Shown here: positions 24,787 to 38,089 of the stretch, piece by piece | Layout of the letters: each line of letters begins with the position of its first letter | How positions within the stretch are numbered: the first letter of the stretch is position 1 | DNA from: Xiphydria camelus | Taxonomy: Eukaryota; Arthropoda; Insecta; Hymenoptera; Xiphydriidae | Direction: 5' to 3' | Length of the DNA: 64,000 bases | Assembly (NCBI GenBank): GCA_963678675.1 | Contig: OY783197.1 | Coordinates: forward strand, 3,010,400 to 3,074,399 | Translations under genes and position numbers: made by a program | Notes under the pieces: model-generated | Told to the model about the DNA's origin: nothing | Databases searched by the model: none | What the model saw: only the letters and a program-made list of their open reading frames with translations

Positions 24787-27700
24787 TGGGAATTTAAAAG
24801 AAGTATTAGGGTTGAAGGGATTATGCTGCAGTTTTACAAAACGTATAAGGGATGCAGAAGGTGTATCAGGGGTTTGTATTAGTGATGTGGAGGGTATATT
24901 AGGGATTCAGGAGGAATATTAGGAATGCGAAGGGTATGCTAGGGGTTTAGAAGATATATAAGGGATATCGGAGTTGTGTTGGGGCTTTAGAAGGAGTGTG
25001 GAGAGTGGGCTGGAAGTTTAGAAGGTATATAAGGGATGTTAGAAGTATGCTGGGGCTTTAAAGTAAGTACTAGCTATGATTAGGATGTACTGGGAATTTA
25101 AAAGAAGTATTAGGGTTGAAGGGATTATGCTGCAGTTTTACAAAGCGTATAAGGGATGCAGAAGGTGTATCAGGGGTTTGTATTAGTGATGTGGAGGGTA
25201 TATTAGGGATTCAGGAGGAATATTAGGAATGCGAAGGGTATGCTAGGGGTTTAGAAGATATATAAGGGATATCGGAGTTGTGTTGGGGCTTTAGAAGGAG
25301 TGTGGAGAGTGGGCTGGAAGTTTAGAAGGTATATAAGGGATGTTAGAAGTATGCTGGGGCTTTAAAGTAAGTACTAGCTATGATTAGGATGTACTGGGAA
25401 TTTAAAAGAAGTATTAGGGTTGAAGGGATTATGCTGCAGTTTTACAAAACGTATAAGGGATGCAGAAGGTGTATCAGGGGTTTGTATTAGTGATGTGGAG
25501 GGTATATTAGGGATTCAGGAGGAATATTAGGAATGCGAAGGGTATGCTAGGGGTTTAGAAGATATATAAGGGATATCGGAGTTGTGTTGGGGCTTTAGAA
25601 GGAGTGTGGAGAGTGGGCTGGAAGTTTAGAAGATATATAAGGGATGTTAGAAGTATGCTGGGGCTTTAAAGTAAGTACTAGCTATGATTAGGATGTACTG
25701 GGAATTTAAAAGAAGTATGATTATGCTGCAGTTTTACAAAGCGTATAAGGGATGCAGAAGGTGTATCAGGGGTTTGTATTAGTGATGTGGAGGGTATATT
25801 AGGGATTCAGGAGGAATATTAGGAATGCGAAGGGTATGCTAGGGGTTTAGAAGATATATAAGGGATATCGGAGTTGTGTTGGGGCTTTAGAAGGAGTGTG
25901 GAGAGTGGGCTGGAAGTTTAGAAGGTATATAAGGGATGTTAGAAGTATGCTGGGACTTTAAAGTAAGTACTAGCTATGATTAGGATGTACTGGGAATTTA
26001 AAAGAAGTATTAGGGTTGAAGGGATTATGCTGCAGTTTTACAAAACGTATAAGGGATGCAGAAGGTGTATCAGGGGTTTGTATTAGTGATGTGGAGGGTA
26101 TATTAGGGATTCAGGAGGAATATTAGGAATGCGAAGGGTATGCTAGGGGTTTAGAAGATATATAAGGGATATCGGAGTTGTGTTGGGGCTTTAGAAGGAG
26201 TGTGGAGAGTGGGCTGGAAGTTTAGAAGATATATAAGGGATGTTAGAAGTATGCTGGGGCTTTAAAGTAAGTACTAGCTATGATTAGGATGTACTGGGAA
26301 TTTAAAAGAAGTATGATTATGCTGCAGTTTTACAAAGCGTATAAGGGATGCAGAAGGTGTATCAGGGGTTTGTATTAGTGATGTGGAGGGTATATTAGGG
26401 ATTCAGGAGGAATATTAGGAATGCGAAGGGTATGCTAGGGGTTTAGAAGATATATAAGGGATATCGGAGTTGTGTTGGGGCTTTAGAAGGAGTGTGGAGA
26501 GTGGGCTGGAAGTTTAGAAGGTATATAAGGGATGTTAGAAGTATGTTGGGGCTTTAAAGTAAGTACTAGCTATGATTAGGATGTACTGGGAATTTAAAAG
26601 AAGTATTAGGGTTGAAGGGATTATGCTGCAGTTTTACAAAACGTATAAGGGATGCAGAAGGTGTATCAGGGGTTTGTATTAGTGATGTGGAGGGTATATT
26701 AGGGATTCAGGAGGAATATTAGGAATGCGAAGGGTATGCTAGGGGTTTAGAAGATATATAAGGGATATCGGAGTTGTGTTGGGGCTTTAGAAGGAGTGTG
26801 GAGAGTGGGCTGGAAGTTTAGAAGGTATATAAGGGATGTTAGAAGTATGCTGGGGCTTTAAAGTAAGTACTAGCTATGATTAGGATGTACTGGGAATTTA
26901 AAAGAAGTATTAGGGTTGAAGGGATTATGCTGCAGTTTTACAAAACGTATAAGGGATGCAGAAGGTGTATCAGGGGTTTGTATTAGTGATGTGGAGGGTA
27001 TATTAGGGATTCAGGAGGAATATTAGGAATGCGAAGGGTATGCTAGGGGTTTAGAAGATATATAAGGGATATCGGAGTTGTGTTGGGGCTTTAGAAGGAG
27101 TGTGGAGAGTGGGCTGGAAGTTTAGAAGGTATATAAGGGATGTTAGAAGTATGCTGGGGCTTTAAAGTAAGTACTAGCTATGATTAGGATGTACTGGGAA
27201 TTTAAAAGAAGTATTAGGGTTGAAGGGATTATGCTGCAGTTTTACAAAACGTATAAGGGATGCAGAAGGTGTATCAGGGGTTTGTATTAGAGATGTGGAG
27301 CGTATATTAGGGATTCAGGAGGAATATTAGGAATGCGAAGCGTATGCTAGGGGTTTAGAAGATATATAAGGGATATCGGAGTTGTGTTGGGGCTTTAGAA
27401 GGAGTATTAGGAATGGGGAGGGCATGTTGGAAGTTTAGAAGATATATAAGGGATGTTAGAAGTATGCTGGGGCTTTAAAGTAAGTACTAGCTATGAGGAG
27501 GATATACTGATAATTTAAAAGAATTATTAGGGTTGAAGGGATTATGTTGGAGTGTTAGAAAACGTATAAGGGATGCAGAAGGAATGTCAGGGGTTTGAAA
27601 TATGAACTAGGGAAGACGAGAATGAGTTTAGATTCCCGATGAGAAGGGCGTATTTAAGCTTTCAATCAAGTATTAGGAAGATGGAAGGTATATTGGTGCT

Positions 27701-28167
27701 TTAAAAGAAGTTGTCGGGGTATTGAAGATGCATTAGGGTTTAGAAGACATATAATGAATATAGAAAGTGTGTAGGGGTTTTAGAAGAATTACTTAGGAAT
27801 GAAGGAGATGTGTTGGGATTTTCGAGCGAGTATTAGGAATGTGGAAAGTATGTTGAAGCTAATAAAGAGGTATTAAAAATATTAAGGATGCTTTGGAGGA
27901 AGTATATTAGTGATGTGGAGGATGCATTGGGGCTCTCGAAAAAGTATTAAGAATGATACGTTGGTATGTTGGGGCTTTCGAACAATTATTAGGAACGTGA
28001 AAGGTATATTGGAGCTTTCGAGGAAGTATTAGAGATAAGGGAGGATGCGTTGGGGTTCCTGAACGAATATTAGGGATGTGGGAGTGTGCATTGGGGTTCT
28101 CGAACACGTATTAGGGATATGAAGAATGAGTCGGGGTTTTTAAATAAGTATTAAACATATGTAGAGT
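24787..28167 (-). repeat. 304/292-bp higher-order satellite, right arm
   Basis: Mirror of the left array with the same order of 304 and 292-bp units counted from outside in, but 9 units instead of 8. The extra one is the innermost, at about 24861-25165. Confidence 0.9.
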
Positions 28168-28788
28168 GCGTTGGAGTTGCTGAAAATGTATCAGGAATGT
28201 CAGTGACGAACTCGGTGAAATTTAGTGTTAAAAATACGATCGAGGTATCAGGAACATATCGACACCTTTTTGCCAAAGTATTGTAAATGACACTTCCAAG
28301 AGAAAGTCTTTATTTATATATAAAATTTCAGTTCCATATGTTCCCCACTTAGAGAGTTCAAAGTTTCGATTCTTATTTATTCCAAGTATTAAAACTCCTT
28401 AATTAGGAGTTTCGATACTTAGGATATTGGAATGAAAACTTAGGACTAATTACGGAATATATGGGGATGAAGTCTTATATAGGAACGGAGAAGACTTAAG
28501 AAATAGGAGGACTGAATACTAATACTATGGGGTAGGGAACTTAATTTTATAAGTGATGGAGAGAAGATCTTACGTGGGTACCGGAGGTGGGAAACGTGGA
28601 AGGAGGAATTATGATACATTCGACATAGGAATAGGAACTTGAACTTTGGGAAGGAAGTTGAAATTATTTAAAAATCATCGAGTCGATTCCGCAGTGGCAT
28701 ACAAGTCCTATAAGAAGAAAGTAAATTTCCTGAGGAGCATCCTTGGTGGCCAGTATATTAAAAATGGATAAAATTGTGCGATTCTTAC

Positions 28789-28854
28789 CGATCGTTACTG
28801 ATCGACAGTCGAACGGAATCTGAGGGAATGGTCTAGATGGATCGTCCTTATATA
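28789..28854 (-). promoter_or_regulatory. TATA/initiator-like promoter with splice donor, right arm
   Basis: Exact mirror of 19713-19778, pointing toward the centre from the other side. The two would be convergent. Confidence 0.4.
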
Positions 28855-29136
28855 CCTATAGCCTGCGCAAGAATGCTGCGCGTCTGCGCACTTCAAATTC
28901 TGTCGATACTTTTGAAAAGGTATTTGATATTTTAATACAGAGAGAGTACTGCTAAATGCGACGGGCTACTACAGTTCAAGGTAGAAGAATATAACTTATT
29001 CTTAACGATCCTTACGAGACGAGAGTCGAAGCTGTACTGAAAGTAGAGCCGGGAAAGGTATTGTTATATAGCCTAAAGGAGCCATGCAAAACAGGAAAGT
29101 GAAAGAGAGTGTATAATAAAGATGAAGATGTATGTG

Positions 29137-30382
29137 TATAATAGAATTCTATAATAAGAATGTAATAATAACTCTATAAAAGAATCTGATAATAGGATTC
29201 TATACATATAAGAATTTTATAATAGGATTCTATAATAAAAATCTTATAGTAGGACTCTATATAAGAATCTAATAGGATTCAATACATATAAAAATTTTAT
29301 AATAAGAATCTGATTATAGGACTTTATTCAATAATAGGATTCTATACTTATAAGAATTTTATAATAGGATTCTATAATAAGAATCTTATTGTAGCACTCT
29401 ATATAAGAATCTAATAGGGTTCAATACTTATAAAAATTTTATAATAGAACTCTATAATAAGAATCTGATAATAGGACTTTATTTAATAATTTAATAATGG
29501 GATTCTATACTTATAAGAATTTTATAATAGAATTCTATAATAAGAGAGAATCTTATTGTAGGACTCTATATAAGAATCTAATAGGATTCAATACTTATAA
29601 AAATTTTATAATAGAACTCTATAATAAGAATCTGATAATAGGACTTTATTTAATAATATAATAATAGGATTCTATACTTAGAAGAATTTTATAATAGGAT
29701 TCTATATAGAAATCTAATAATGAGATTCTGTATAGGAATCTGATAATAGGAATCTGTATAGAAATCTAATAATGGGATTCTGTATAGAAATCTGATAACA
29801 GGACTCTGTATAGAAATCTAATAATGGGATTATGTATAGGAATCTGATAATGGGGTTCTGTATAGAAATCTAATAATGGGATTTTGTATAGGAATCTGAT
29901 AATAGGGATCTGTATAGGAATCTGATAATAGGAATCTGTAAAGAAGTCTGATTATAGGAATCTGTATAGAAATCTGATTATAGGAATCTAATAATAGAAT
30001 TCGGTATAGGAATCTGAATAGAAATATAATAATGGGATTCTGTATAGAAATCTAATAATGGGATTTTGTATAGGAATCTGAGATAATAGGGATCTGATAA
30101 TATGAATCTGAATAGAAATCTAATAATAGGATTCGGTATAGGAATCTGATAATAGGAATGTGAATAGAAATCTAATAATGGGATTCTGTATAGGAATCTG
30201 TATAGAAATCTAGTAATAGGATTCGGTATAGGAATCTGATAATAGGATTCTGTATAGGAATCTAACAATAGGATTCTATAATATAAGAATCTAATAATAG
30301 GATTCTATAATATACGAGTCTAATAATAGGATTACATAATATAAGAATCAAATAATAGGATACTATATAATAGAGCTATTAC
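29137..30382 (-). repeat. Microrepeat array 2, right arm
   Basis: Mirror of 18185-19430. Confidence 0.85.
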
Positions 30383-31817
30383 GAACGAACCATTCCCCTC
30401 AGCGATCGCAACCAGACTTACGGGCGCGCGCCACGCGTGGCCATCTTTCTGAGAGTGGCGCTGGGGAGGGGGTTGCGGAAGAACGAGAAACTATTCCAAC
30501 GGGTTGTTGGTGGGGCGCATTTCAAATAGCTGATATACCTATGGATTAATCTTCTTATGGATTAATAATTCTTGGAGTAATTATTGTGACAACTATTCTT
30601 ACATTGCATTCATTTCAGAGGGAATACTCTCAAGCGTATGTACAATAACTGATGAATATGGATGAAATGGAGTGTTGATGATGCAATTTGATGTATTCTC
30701 TTTAACGTTACTATAATGGGAACGACAATATACGAACGTACCATGTAGATGAGTGTTTAATAAGGCCCATTAAATAGGTATTGCTATGAAAGTGATGGAA
30801 GTAACAATAGAAGAACTTGGAATGATGCTGACTGATGAATTCTCTTAAACAGCACTGGCGTGATTGTAACGAAAATAATGTCAGAAGAATGTGTTAGGGA
30901 TGAATGAGAAGTGATACTCTTTGATGAATGTAATGAAAATGGTGGTAGGTAAAGGAATGTACTATAAATGAATTGGAGATGATGCTATTCGTTGAGTTGT
31001 ATTGTGTTGGACTTATACAGCATGTCTGACGGCAAGCGCAACACCACTTCGACAATTTTTACCGACGGTGGTCGAATCTTGCATTAGATCCAATGCAATT
31101 TTTGACCACCGTCGGTAAAAACTGCCGAAGTGGTGTTGCGCTTGCCGTCAGACATACGGTATGCGTATGGATGTGCTGAGAGTGACAATGAGAATGACAG
31201 ATAAATTGGATGTTGTACTGTTGCAATACGAATGTAATGAGAGTGGCAATGAAGGAATGCATTATTATTTGGTGGTTTCTCACCCGTCAGTCCGATGTCT
31301 TTTGCGGAATACTGCTCGAAGTCGAAGTCGAACTCTCCAACTTGCAGAGTTGGACAGATTGCTTCTGCGGCATACACGGGCGTTCCGTATAAAGTTAATT
31401 GAGTTAGTTAATGGTTTCGAGAATGTTATTCAATTTCAATGTTGCAAATGTAATGAGAATACGATAATAAAAGAATATATTGCTTATTAACTTCAGGCAA
31501 TGTTGTTTAATGTATTCTTACCCATCAATCTCCTAGTCGATCCTCTGCGAAAGATCTTTTCAAAGCTGACCTCTCCTGGCCAGCAATCGCCCAAAACCAT
31601 CGGCGTGTCATGTTTCGACTTTGCTTCTTTAGTCCGTACCGAACTGCCGTAAATCTACGCGTTTCAAAATTCGAATTATAATATAATTAAAATACTTTTC
31701 GGTGATGCAATCTAATCACCGCTATGCCACCGGAAGGCAGATATACAATAATTTAATTGCATATAGAAATGTGAAAATTTAATCGATGGTATAACTCGAG
31801 TGAAAATTTAAACGAAA
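30383..31817 (-). repeat. 1.3-kb module, copy 2, right arm
   Basis: Mirror of 16750-18184, including the foldback insertion. Confidence 0.75.
31018..31159. mobile_element. 142-bp foldback MITE, right arm copy
   Basis: Mirror of 17408-17549. Its presence at the same site in both arms means it inserted before the arms were copied, or was homogenised between them. Confidence 0.85.
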
Positions 31818-34247
31818 TAATGGGATTCTGTATAGGAATCTGATAGTAGGTTTCTGTATAGAAATCTGATTATAGGAATCTGTATAGAAATCTAATAATG
31901 GGATTCTGTATAGGAATCTGTACATGAATCTGATAGTAGGTTTCGGTATAGAAATCTAATAATGGGATTCTGTATAGAAATCTGATAATAGAAATTTGTG
32001 TAGAAATCTGTGATTATAGGAATCTGTATAGGAATATGAATAGAAATCTAATAATGGGATTGTGTATGGGAATCTGATAATAGGAATCTGTACAGAAATC
32101 TAATAATGGGATTCTGTACAGGAATCTGATAATAGGAATCTGTATAGAAATTTGTGATAGTAGGAATCTGTATAGGAATCTGAATAGAAATCTAATAATC
32201 GGATTCTGTATAGAAATCTGATAATAGGAATTTATATAGAAATCTGTCATTATAGGAATCTGTATAGGAATATGAATAGAAATCTAATCATGGGATTCTG
32301 TATAGGAATCTGATAATAGGAATCTGTATAAAAATCTAATAATGGGATTCTGTATAGGAATCTGATAATAGGAATCTGTACAGAAATCTAATAATGGCAT
32401 TCTGTATAGCAATCTGATAATAGGAATCTGTATAAAAATCTGATGGTAGGTTTCTGTATAGGTATCTGATAATAGGAATCTGTATAGAGATCTGATGGTA
32501 GGTTTCTGTACAGGAATCTGATAATAGGAATCTAATAATGGGATTCTGTATAGGAATCTGTACAGGAATCTGATGGTAAGTTTCTGTATAGGTATCTGAT
32601 AATAGGAATCTGTATAGAAATCTGATAGTAGGTTTCTGTATAGAAATCTGATTATAGGAATCTGTATAGAAATCTAATAATGGGATTCTGTATAGGAATC
32701 TGTACATGAATCTGATAGTAGGTTTCGGTATAGAAATCTAATAATGGGATGCTGTATAGGAATCTGAATAGAAATCTAATAATGGGATTCTGTATAGAAA
32801 TCTGATAATAGGAATTTGTATAGAAATCTGTGATTATAGGAATCTGTATAGGAATATGAATAGAAATCTAATAATGGGATTGTGTATGGGAATCTGATAA
32901 TAGGAATCTGTACAGGAATCTGTATAGGAATCTGATAATAGGAATCTGTATAGAAATTTGTGATAGTAGGAATCTGTATAGGAATCTGAATAGAAATCTA
33001 ATAATCGGATTCTGTATAGAAATCTGATAATAGGAATTTATATAGAAATCTGTCATTATAGGAATCTGTATAGGAATATGAATAGGAATCTAATCATGGG
33101 ATTCTGTATAGCAATCTGATAATAGGAATCTGTATAAAAATCTGATGGTAGGTTTCTGTATAGGTATCTGATAATAGGAATCTGTATAGAGATCTGATAG
33201 TAGGTTTCTGTACAGGAATCTGATAATAGGAATCTAATAATGGGATTCTGTATAGGAATCTGTACAGGAATCTGATAATAGGAATCTGTAAAAAAATCTA
33301 ATGGTAAGTTTCTGTATAGGTATCTGATAATAGGAATCTGTATAAAAATCTGATAGTAGGTTTCTATATAGGAATCTGATAATAGGAATCTAATAATGGG
33401 GTTCTGTATAGGAATCTGATAATGGGGTTCTGTATAGGAATCTGATAATAGGAATCTGTATAGAAATCTAATAATGGGATTCTGTATAGGAATCTGTATA
33501 AAAATCTAATAATGGGATTCTGTATAGGAATATGATAATAGGAATCTGTATAGAAATCTAATAATGGGATTCTGTATAGGTATCTGATAACAGGAATCTG
33601 ATAATAGGAATCTGTATAGAAATCTGATAGTAGGTTTCTATATAGGAATCTGATAATAGGAATCTAATAATGGGGTTCTGTATAGGAATCTGATAATGGG
33701 GTTCTGTATAGGAATCTGATAATAGGAATCTGTATAGAAATCTAATAATGGGATTCTGTATAGGAATCTGTATAAAAATCTAATAATGGGATTCTGTATA
33801 GGAATATGATAATAGGAATCTGTATAGAAATCTGATAGTAGGTTTCTGTATAGGAATCTGATAATAGGAATCTGAATAGAAATCTGATAATAGGAATCTG
33901 TACAGAAATCTAATAATGGGATTCTGTTTAGGAATCTGATAATAGGAATGTGAATAGAAATCTATTAATGGGATTCTGTATAGGAATCTGTATAGAAATC
34001 TAGTAATAGGATTCGGTATAGGAATCTAATAATAGGATTCTGTATAGGAATCTAATAATAGGATTCTGTATAGGAATCTAATAATAGGATTCTATAATAT
34101 ACGAGTCTAATAACAGGATTACATAATATAAGAATCAAATAATAGGATACTATATATTAGAGCTATTACTTCTGTAATATACGAGTCTTATAATAGAATC
34201 TTATATAGAATTTTAATAAGAATATAAGAATAAACTATATAGAATCT
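31818..34247 (-). repeat. 12/14-bp microrepeat array 1, right arm
   Basis: Mirror of 14320-16749. Confidence 0.9.
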
Positions 34248-35192
34248 TGAGTGTAGAAGGAATGCGCTACGAATGATTTGATATAACGACAATGATAGGG
34301 AATAAATGTGCTATAGTTAAATCGATGAAGGCTCAAAATGGGTTCTACTGCATGAAACTAATATGCATGTGATGAGATTAATGGTCAATGATGGGAGGTG
34401 CTGTGAAGGAACTGAGAGTGATGTGTTATTTGATTTGATTCTATCGAATTGAACTCATCTACTTGGTTGAAAAATGAATGAATGTGCTATGGATCAAATG
34501 AAGGTGTTACAGTTTGATAGTCTATCGCATTAACAACACTAAGAATTATTAAACATAAGAATCTTCTATTACAGATGGCTGATAAATATAGAATTTTCTC
34601 GCAGAATTTATCGCAAGACTCTTCTATTAGGAATTTTCTTAGAGATTAATAATACTTCGGGTATTATTAAACCTGAGACTTTTCTATTAGATATGATTGA
34701 TGGATAGAATCTTCTTATGGATTAATAATTCTTGGAGTAGTTATTGTGACAACAATTTTTACGTTGCATTCATTTCAAAGGGAATACTCTCAAGCGTATG
34801 TACAATAACAGATGAATATGGATGAAAAATGGAGTGTTTATAATGCAATTCTCTTTAACGTTACTCTTTGATGAATGTAACGAAAATGGTGATAGATAAA
34901 GGAATGTGCTATAAATGAATTAGAGATGATGCTATACGTTGAGCTGTATTGTGTTGGACTTATATGCGTATTGATGTGCTGAGAGTGACAATGAGAATGA
35001 CAGATGACTTGGATGTTGTATTGTTGCAATACGAATGTAATGAGGGTAGCAGTAAAGGAATGCATTATTATTTGGTGATATCTCACCCGTCAGTCCGATG
35101 TCTTTTGCGGAATACTGCTCAAAGTCAAACTCTCCAACTTGCAGCGTTGATAGTATTGACACATAGACCGAGATTGAACGCGTGAGCGTGGA

Positions 35193-36483
35193 GAACGAAC
35201 CATTCCCCTCAGCGATCGCAACCAGACTGACCGGCGCGCGCCACGCGTGGCCATCTTTCTGAGACTGGTACTGTGGAGGGGGTTGCGGAAGAACGAGAAA
35301 CTATTCCAACGGGTTGTTGGTGGGGCGGATTTCAAATAGCTGATATACCTATGGAGTGATCTTCTTATGGATTAATAATTCTTGGAGTAATTATTGTGAC
35401 AACTATTCTTACATTGCATTCATTTCAAAGGGAATACTCTCAAGCGTATGTACAATAACAGATGAATATGGGTGAAATGGAGTGTTGATGATGCAATTTG
35501 ATGTATTCTCTTTAACGTTACTATAACGGGAATGACAATATACGAACGTACCATGTAGGTGAGTGTTTAATAAGGCCCATTAAATAGGTACTGCTATGCA
35601 AGTGATGGAAGTAACAATAGAAGAACTTGGAATCATGCTGACTGATGAATTCTCTTAAACAGCACTGGCGTGATTGTAACGAAAATAATGTCAGAAGAAT
35701 GTGTTAGGGATGAATGAGAAGTGATACTCTTTGATGAATGTAATGAAAATGGTGGTAGATAAAGGAATGTGGTATAAATGAATTGGAGATGATGCTATTC
35801 GTTGAGTTGTATTGTGCTGGATTTATATGCGTATGGGTGTGCTGAGAGTGACAATGAGAATGACAGATGAATTTGACGTTGTACTATTGCAATACAAATG
35901 TAATGAGAGTCGCAATGAAGGAATGCATTATTATTTGGTGGCTTCTCACCCATCAGTCTGATGTCTTTTGCGGAATACTGCTCGAAGTCGAAGTCGAACT
36001 CTCCAACTTGCAGAGTTGGACAGATTGGTTCCGCGGCCTACACGGACGTTCCGTATAAAGTTAATTGAGTTAGTTAATGGTTTCGAGAATGTTATTCAAT
36101 TTCAATGTTGCAAATGTAAAGAGAATACGATAATAAAAGAATATATTGCTTATTAACTTAAGGCAATGTTGTTTAATATATTCTTACCCGTCAGTCTCCT
36201 ATTCGATCTTCTGCGAAAGAGCTTTTCGAAGCTGACCTCTCCTGACCAGCAATCGCCCAAAACAATCGGCGTGTCATGGTTGGACTTTGCTTCTTTAGTC
36301 AGTACCGAACTGCCGTACATCTGCGCATTTTACAATTCGAATTATAATCTAATTGAAATACTTTTCGGGGATGCAATCTAATCGCCGCTATGCCAACGGA
36401 AGGCTGATATACAATAATTTAATTGCATATAGAAATGTGAAAATTTAATCGATGGTATAACTCGAGTGAAAATTTAAACGAAA
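35193..36483 (-). repeat. 1.3-kb module, copy 1, right arm
   Basis: Mirror of 12084-13374. The shortened third copy is mirrored at about 34705-35144. Confidence 0.75.
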
Positions 36484-37478
36484 CTCGTGCCACGGTACAT
36501 TTTAAGCAGCGGCTTGAAGAAGACAAGAAATCAGAGAACCTGCATACCTTTGAAGGCGATTGAGCGCGAGCAGTTCCTATCAGTGCGCGGGTTCGGTGAC
36601 ATTCTCGTACCGTGGATTATTGGAAAAGTGAAATAATCTCGTGTGTCATTCTAATTACAGTCGACAAATGGAATATAATAGTTAATTCTCCGGTCCTTGC
36701 ATCGATATTTTCAATTTATTTTTCACTTTGGGAAGATATTTTTATTTGATTAAATACTCGAAAATATACTGAAAACACCACCGAGACAACAAGAGCACTT
36801 CTAAAGATAATTAAATTAAACTTAAGACGTACATGATTATAACGCGAGTTCACTATTTGACAGTCGCGCACAAACAAATGACGAGTACGAAACGGTACGG
36901 ATGACGGTAACTACACTATACTCCGGATTTATTAAAACGTGTGAGACCGGAGATTTATTAGTCGACCGTAATTAGAATAACACACAGCACTATGCTTTTC
37001 CAATAATCCACGGAACGAGAATGTCACTGAACCCGGAATCCCGTGCACTGGTAGTATTAACACATAATCCGAGATTGGTAGGCCGAGATTGAACGCGCGA
37101 GCGTGGAGAGCGAACCACTCGACTCAGCGATCGCAACTAGACTGACACACGGTGGCCATCTTTCTGAGAGTGGCGCTGGGGAGGGAGTTGCGCAAGAACG
37201 AGAACTCGTTCCGTCGAAATTACTGACCGTCGAATATACGCTAAGTATTATTCAGAGGATATTCTTTCTCTCAAAGTAATAGAATTTGTTACTAATGCAT
37301 TATATGACACATCCATAGATTCTTTATTTCAATATTAGAGTCTGTTAATAACGCACCGATTAATTTGATCGATGAAATCTGAGAGTTATCACATCGAGTG
37401 ATATGTAGACGAATTAGAGAGAATTACTGCTCGATACGAGTGCAATTGGAACTAAAATGGCAGAATGTGCTGCTTCCA
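36484..37478 (-). repeat. Arm-end module, right
   Basis: Mirror image of 11089-12083, with no difference seen in the stretches compared by eye. Confidence 0.6.
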
Positions 37479-37758
37479 GTCGATTTCCATCAATTAACAG
37501 TAATAATGAAGCATATAACATAACCCAACCTCACCCAACCTAAGCTTTGACCTCTAAATGACCTTCAAGAAAGAGGCTGGTGCATGACAGTGTACTTCCC
37601 CCCTCCCGGGAAATGGCGGGGGGGGGGGGGTCCGGGTCCCCAATACCTATATCCGAGGTATTACCTCCTTCTTCTAGCGCAAGAAGAAGGAAGTAAGACC
37701 TCGAATACAAGTACATGGGAACTTGGACCCGTGCTAACAATGCGGGGATGAGGGATAA
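37479..37758. other. Intergenic right of palindrome
   Basis: Contains an AACCCAACCTCACCCAACCT stretch (about 37522) and a 13-nt G run at 37618-37630. It also has an imperfect inverted repeat around 37665-37695. No gene. Confidence 0.5.
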
Positions 37759-37966
37759 GGCGCAATTCACACAGAAGTGGCGTGTGGAGGTGGCGTGGAA
37801 CGGGCATTTGCCACTTGCATAGCCTATATGAAGGACCACGCCAGTCCACGCCAGTGCCACGCCACTTCTGTCTGTATTGTCTCATAGGCTAACATGGAGG
37901 TGGCAAATGCCCGCTCCACGCCAGATCCACACCACCACCACGCGCCACTTCTGTGTGAATTGCGCC
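37759..37966. mobile_element. PIF/Harbinger-like MITE, 208 bp
   Basis: The terminal inverted repeat starts GGCGCAATTCACACAGAAGT and the right end is its complement, extending through GTGGCG. It is flanked on both sides by TAA (37756-37758 and 37967-37969). A 3-bp TWA target duplication with a GGC-starting TIR is characteristic of PIF/Harbinger elements. A subterminal repeat with GTGGCAAATGCCCG-like arms also folds. It has no coding capacity and is non-autonomous. Confidence 0.8.
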
Positions 37967-38089
37967 TAAGGGATAAGGATTTGGTCTACTCTTCTCTCCT
38001 CATCCCTCGAGGCTGTCCAAGAAGAGCAAGCGTCAATTGATTCCCCGAAGCATACCACGAGTAGGTCCCTCCACTTGGTAGCCCGTGCA

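Larger units (their letters stand above)
24109..37478 (-). repeat. Right arm of 26.4-kb palindrome
   Basis: This is the reverse complement of the left arm, separated from it by a 16-bp spacer at 24093-24108. It ends with GTGCTGCTTCCA at 37478, after which the flanks differ completely. It is longer than the left arm mainly by one 304-bp unit and about two 31-bp units near the apex. A 6-bp direct repeat CCATCA lies just outside both arms (11080-11085 and 37487-37492). It is not adjacent to the right border, so it is only a weak candidate target duplication. Confidence 0.95.

Noticed and set aside
11080..37492. CCATCA direct repeat near both palindrome borders as a target-site duplication
   Set aside because: It is 3 bp from the left border but 8 bp from the right, so it does not flank the symmetric element; probably chance.
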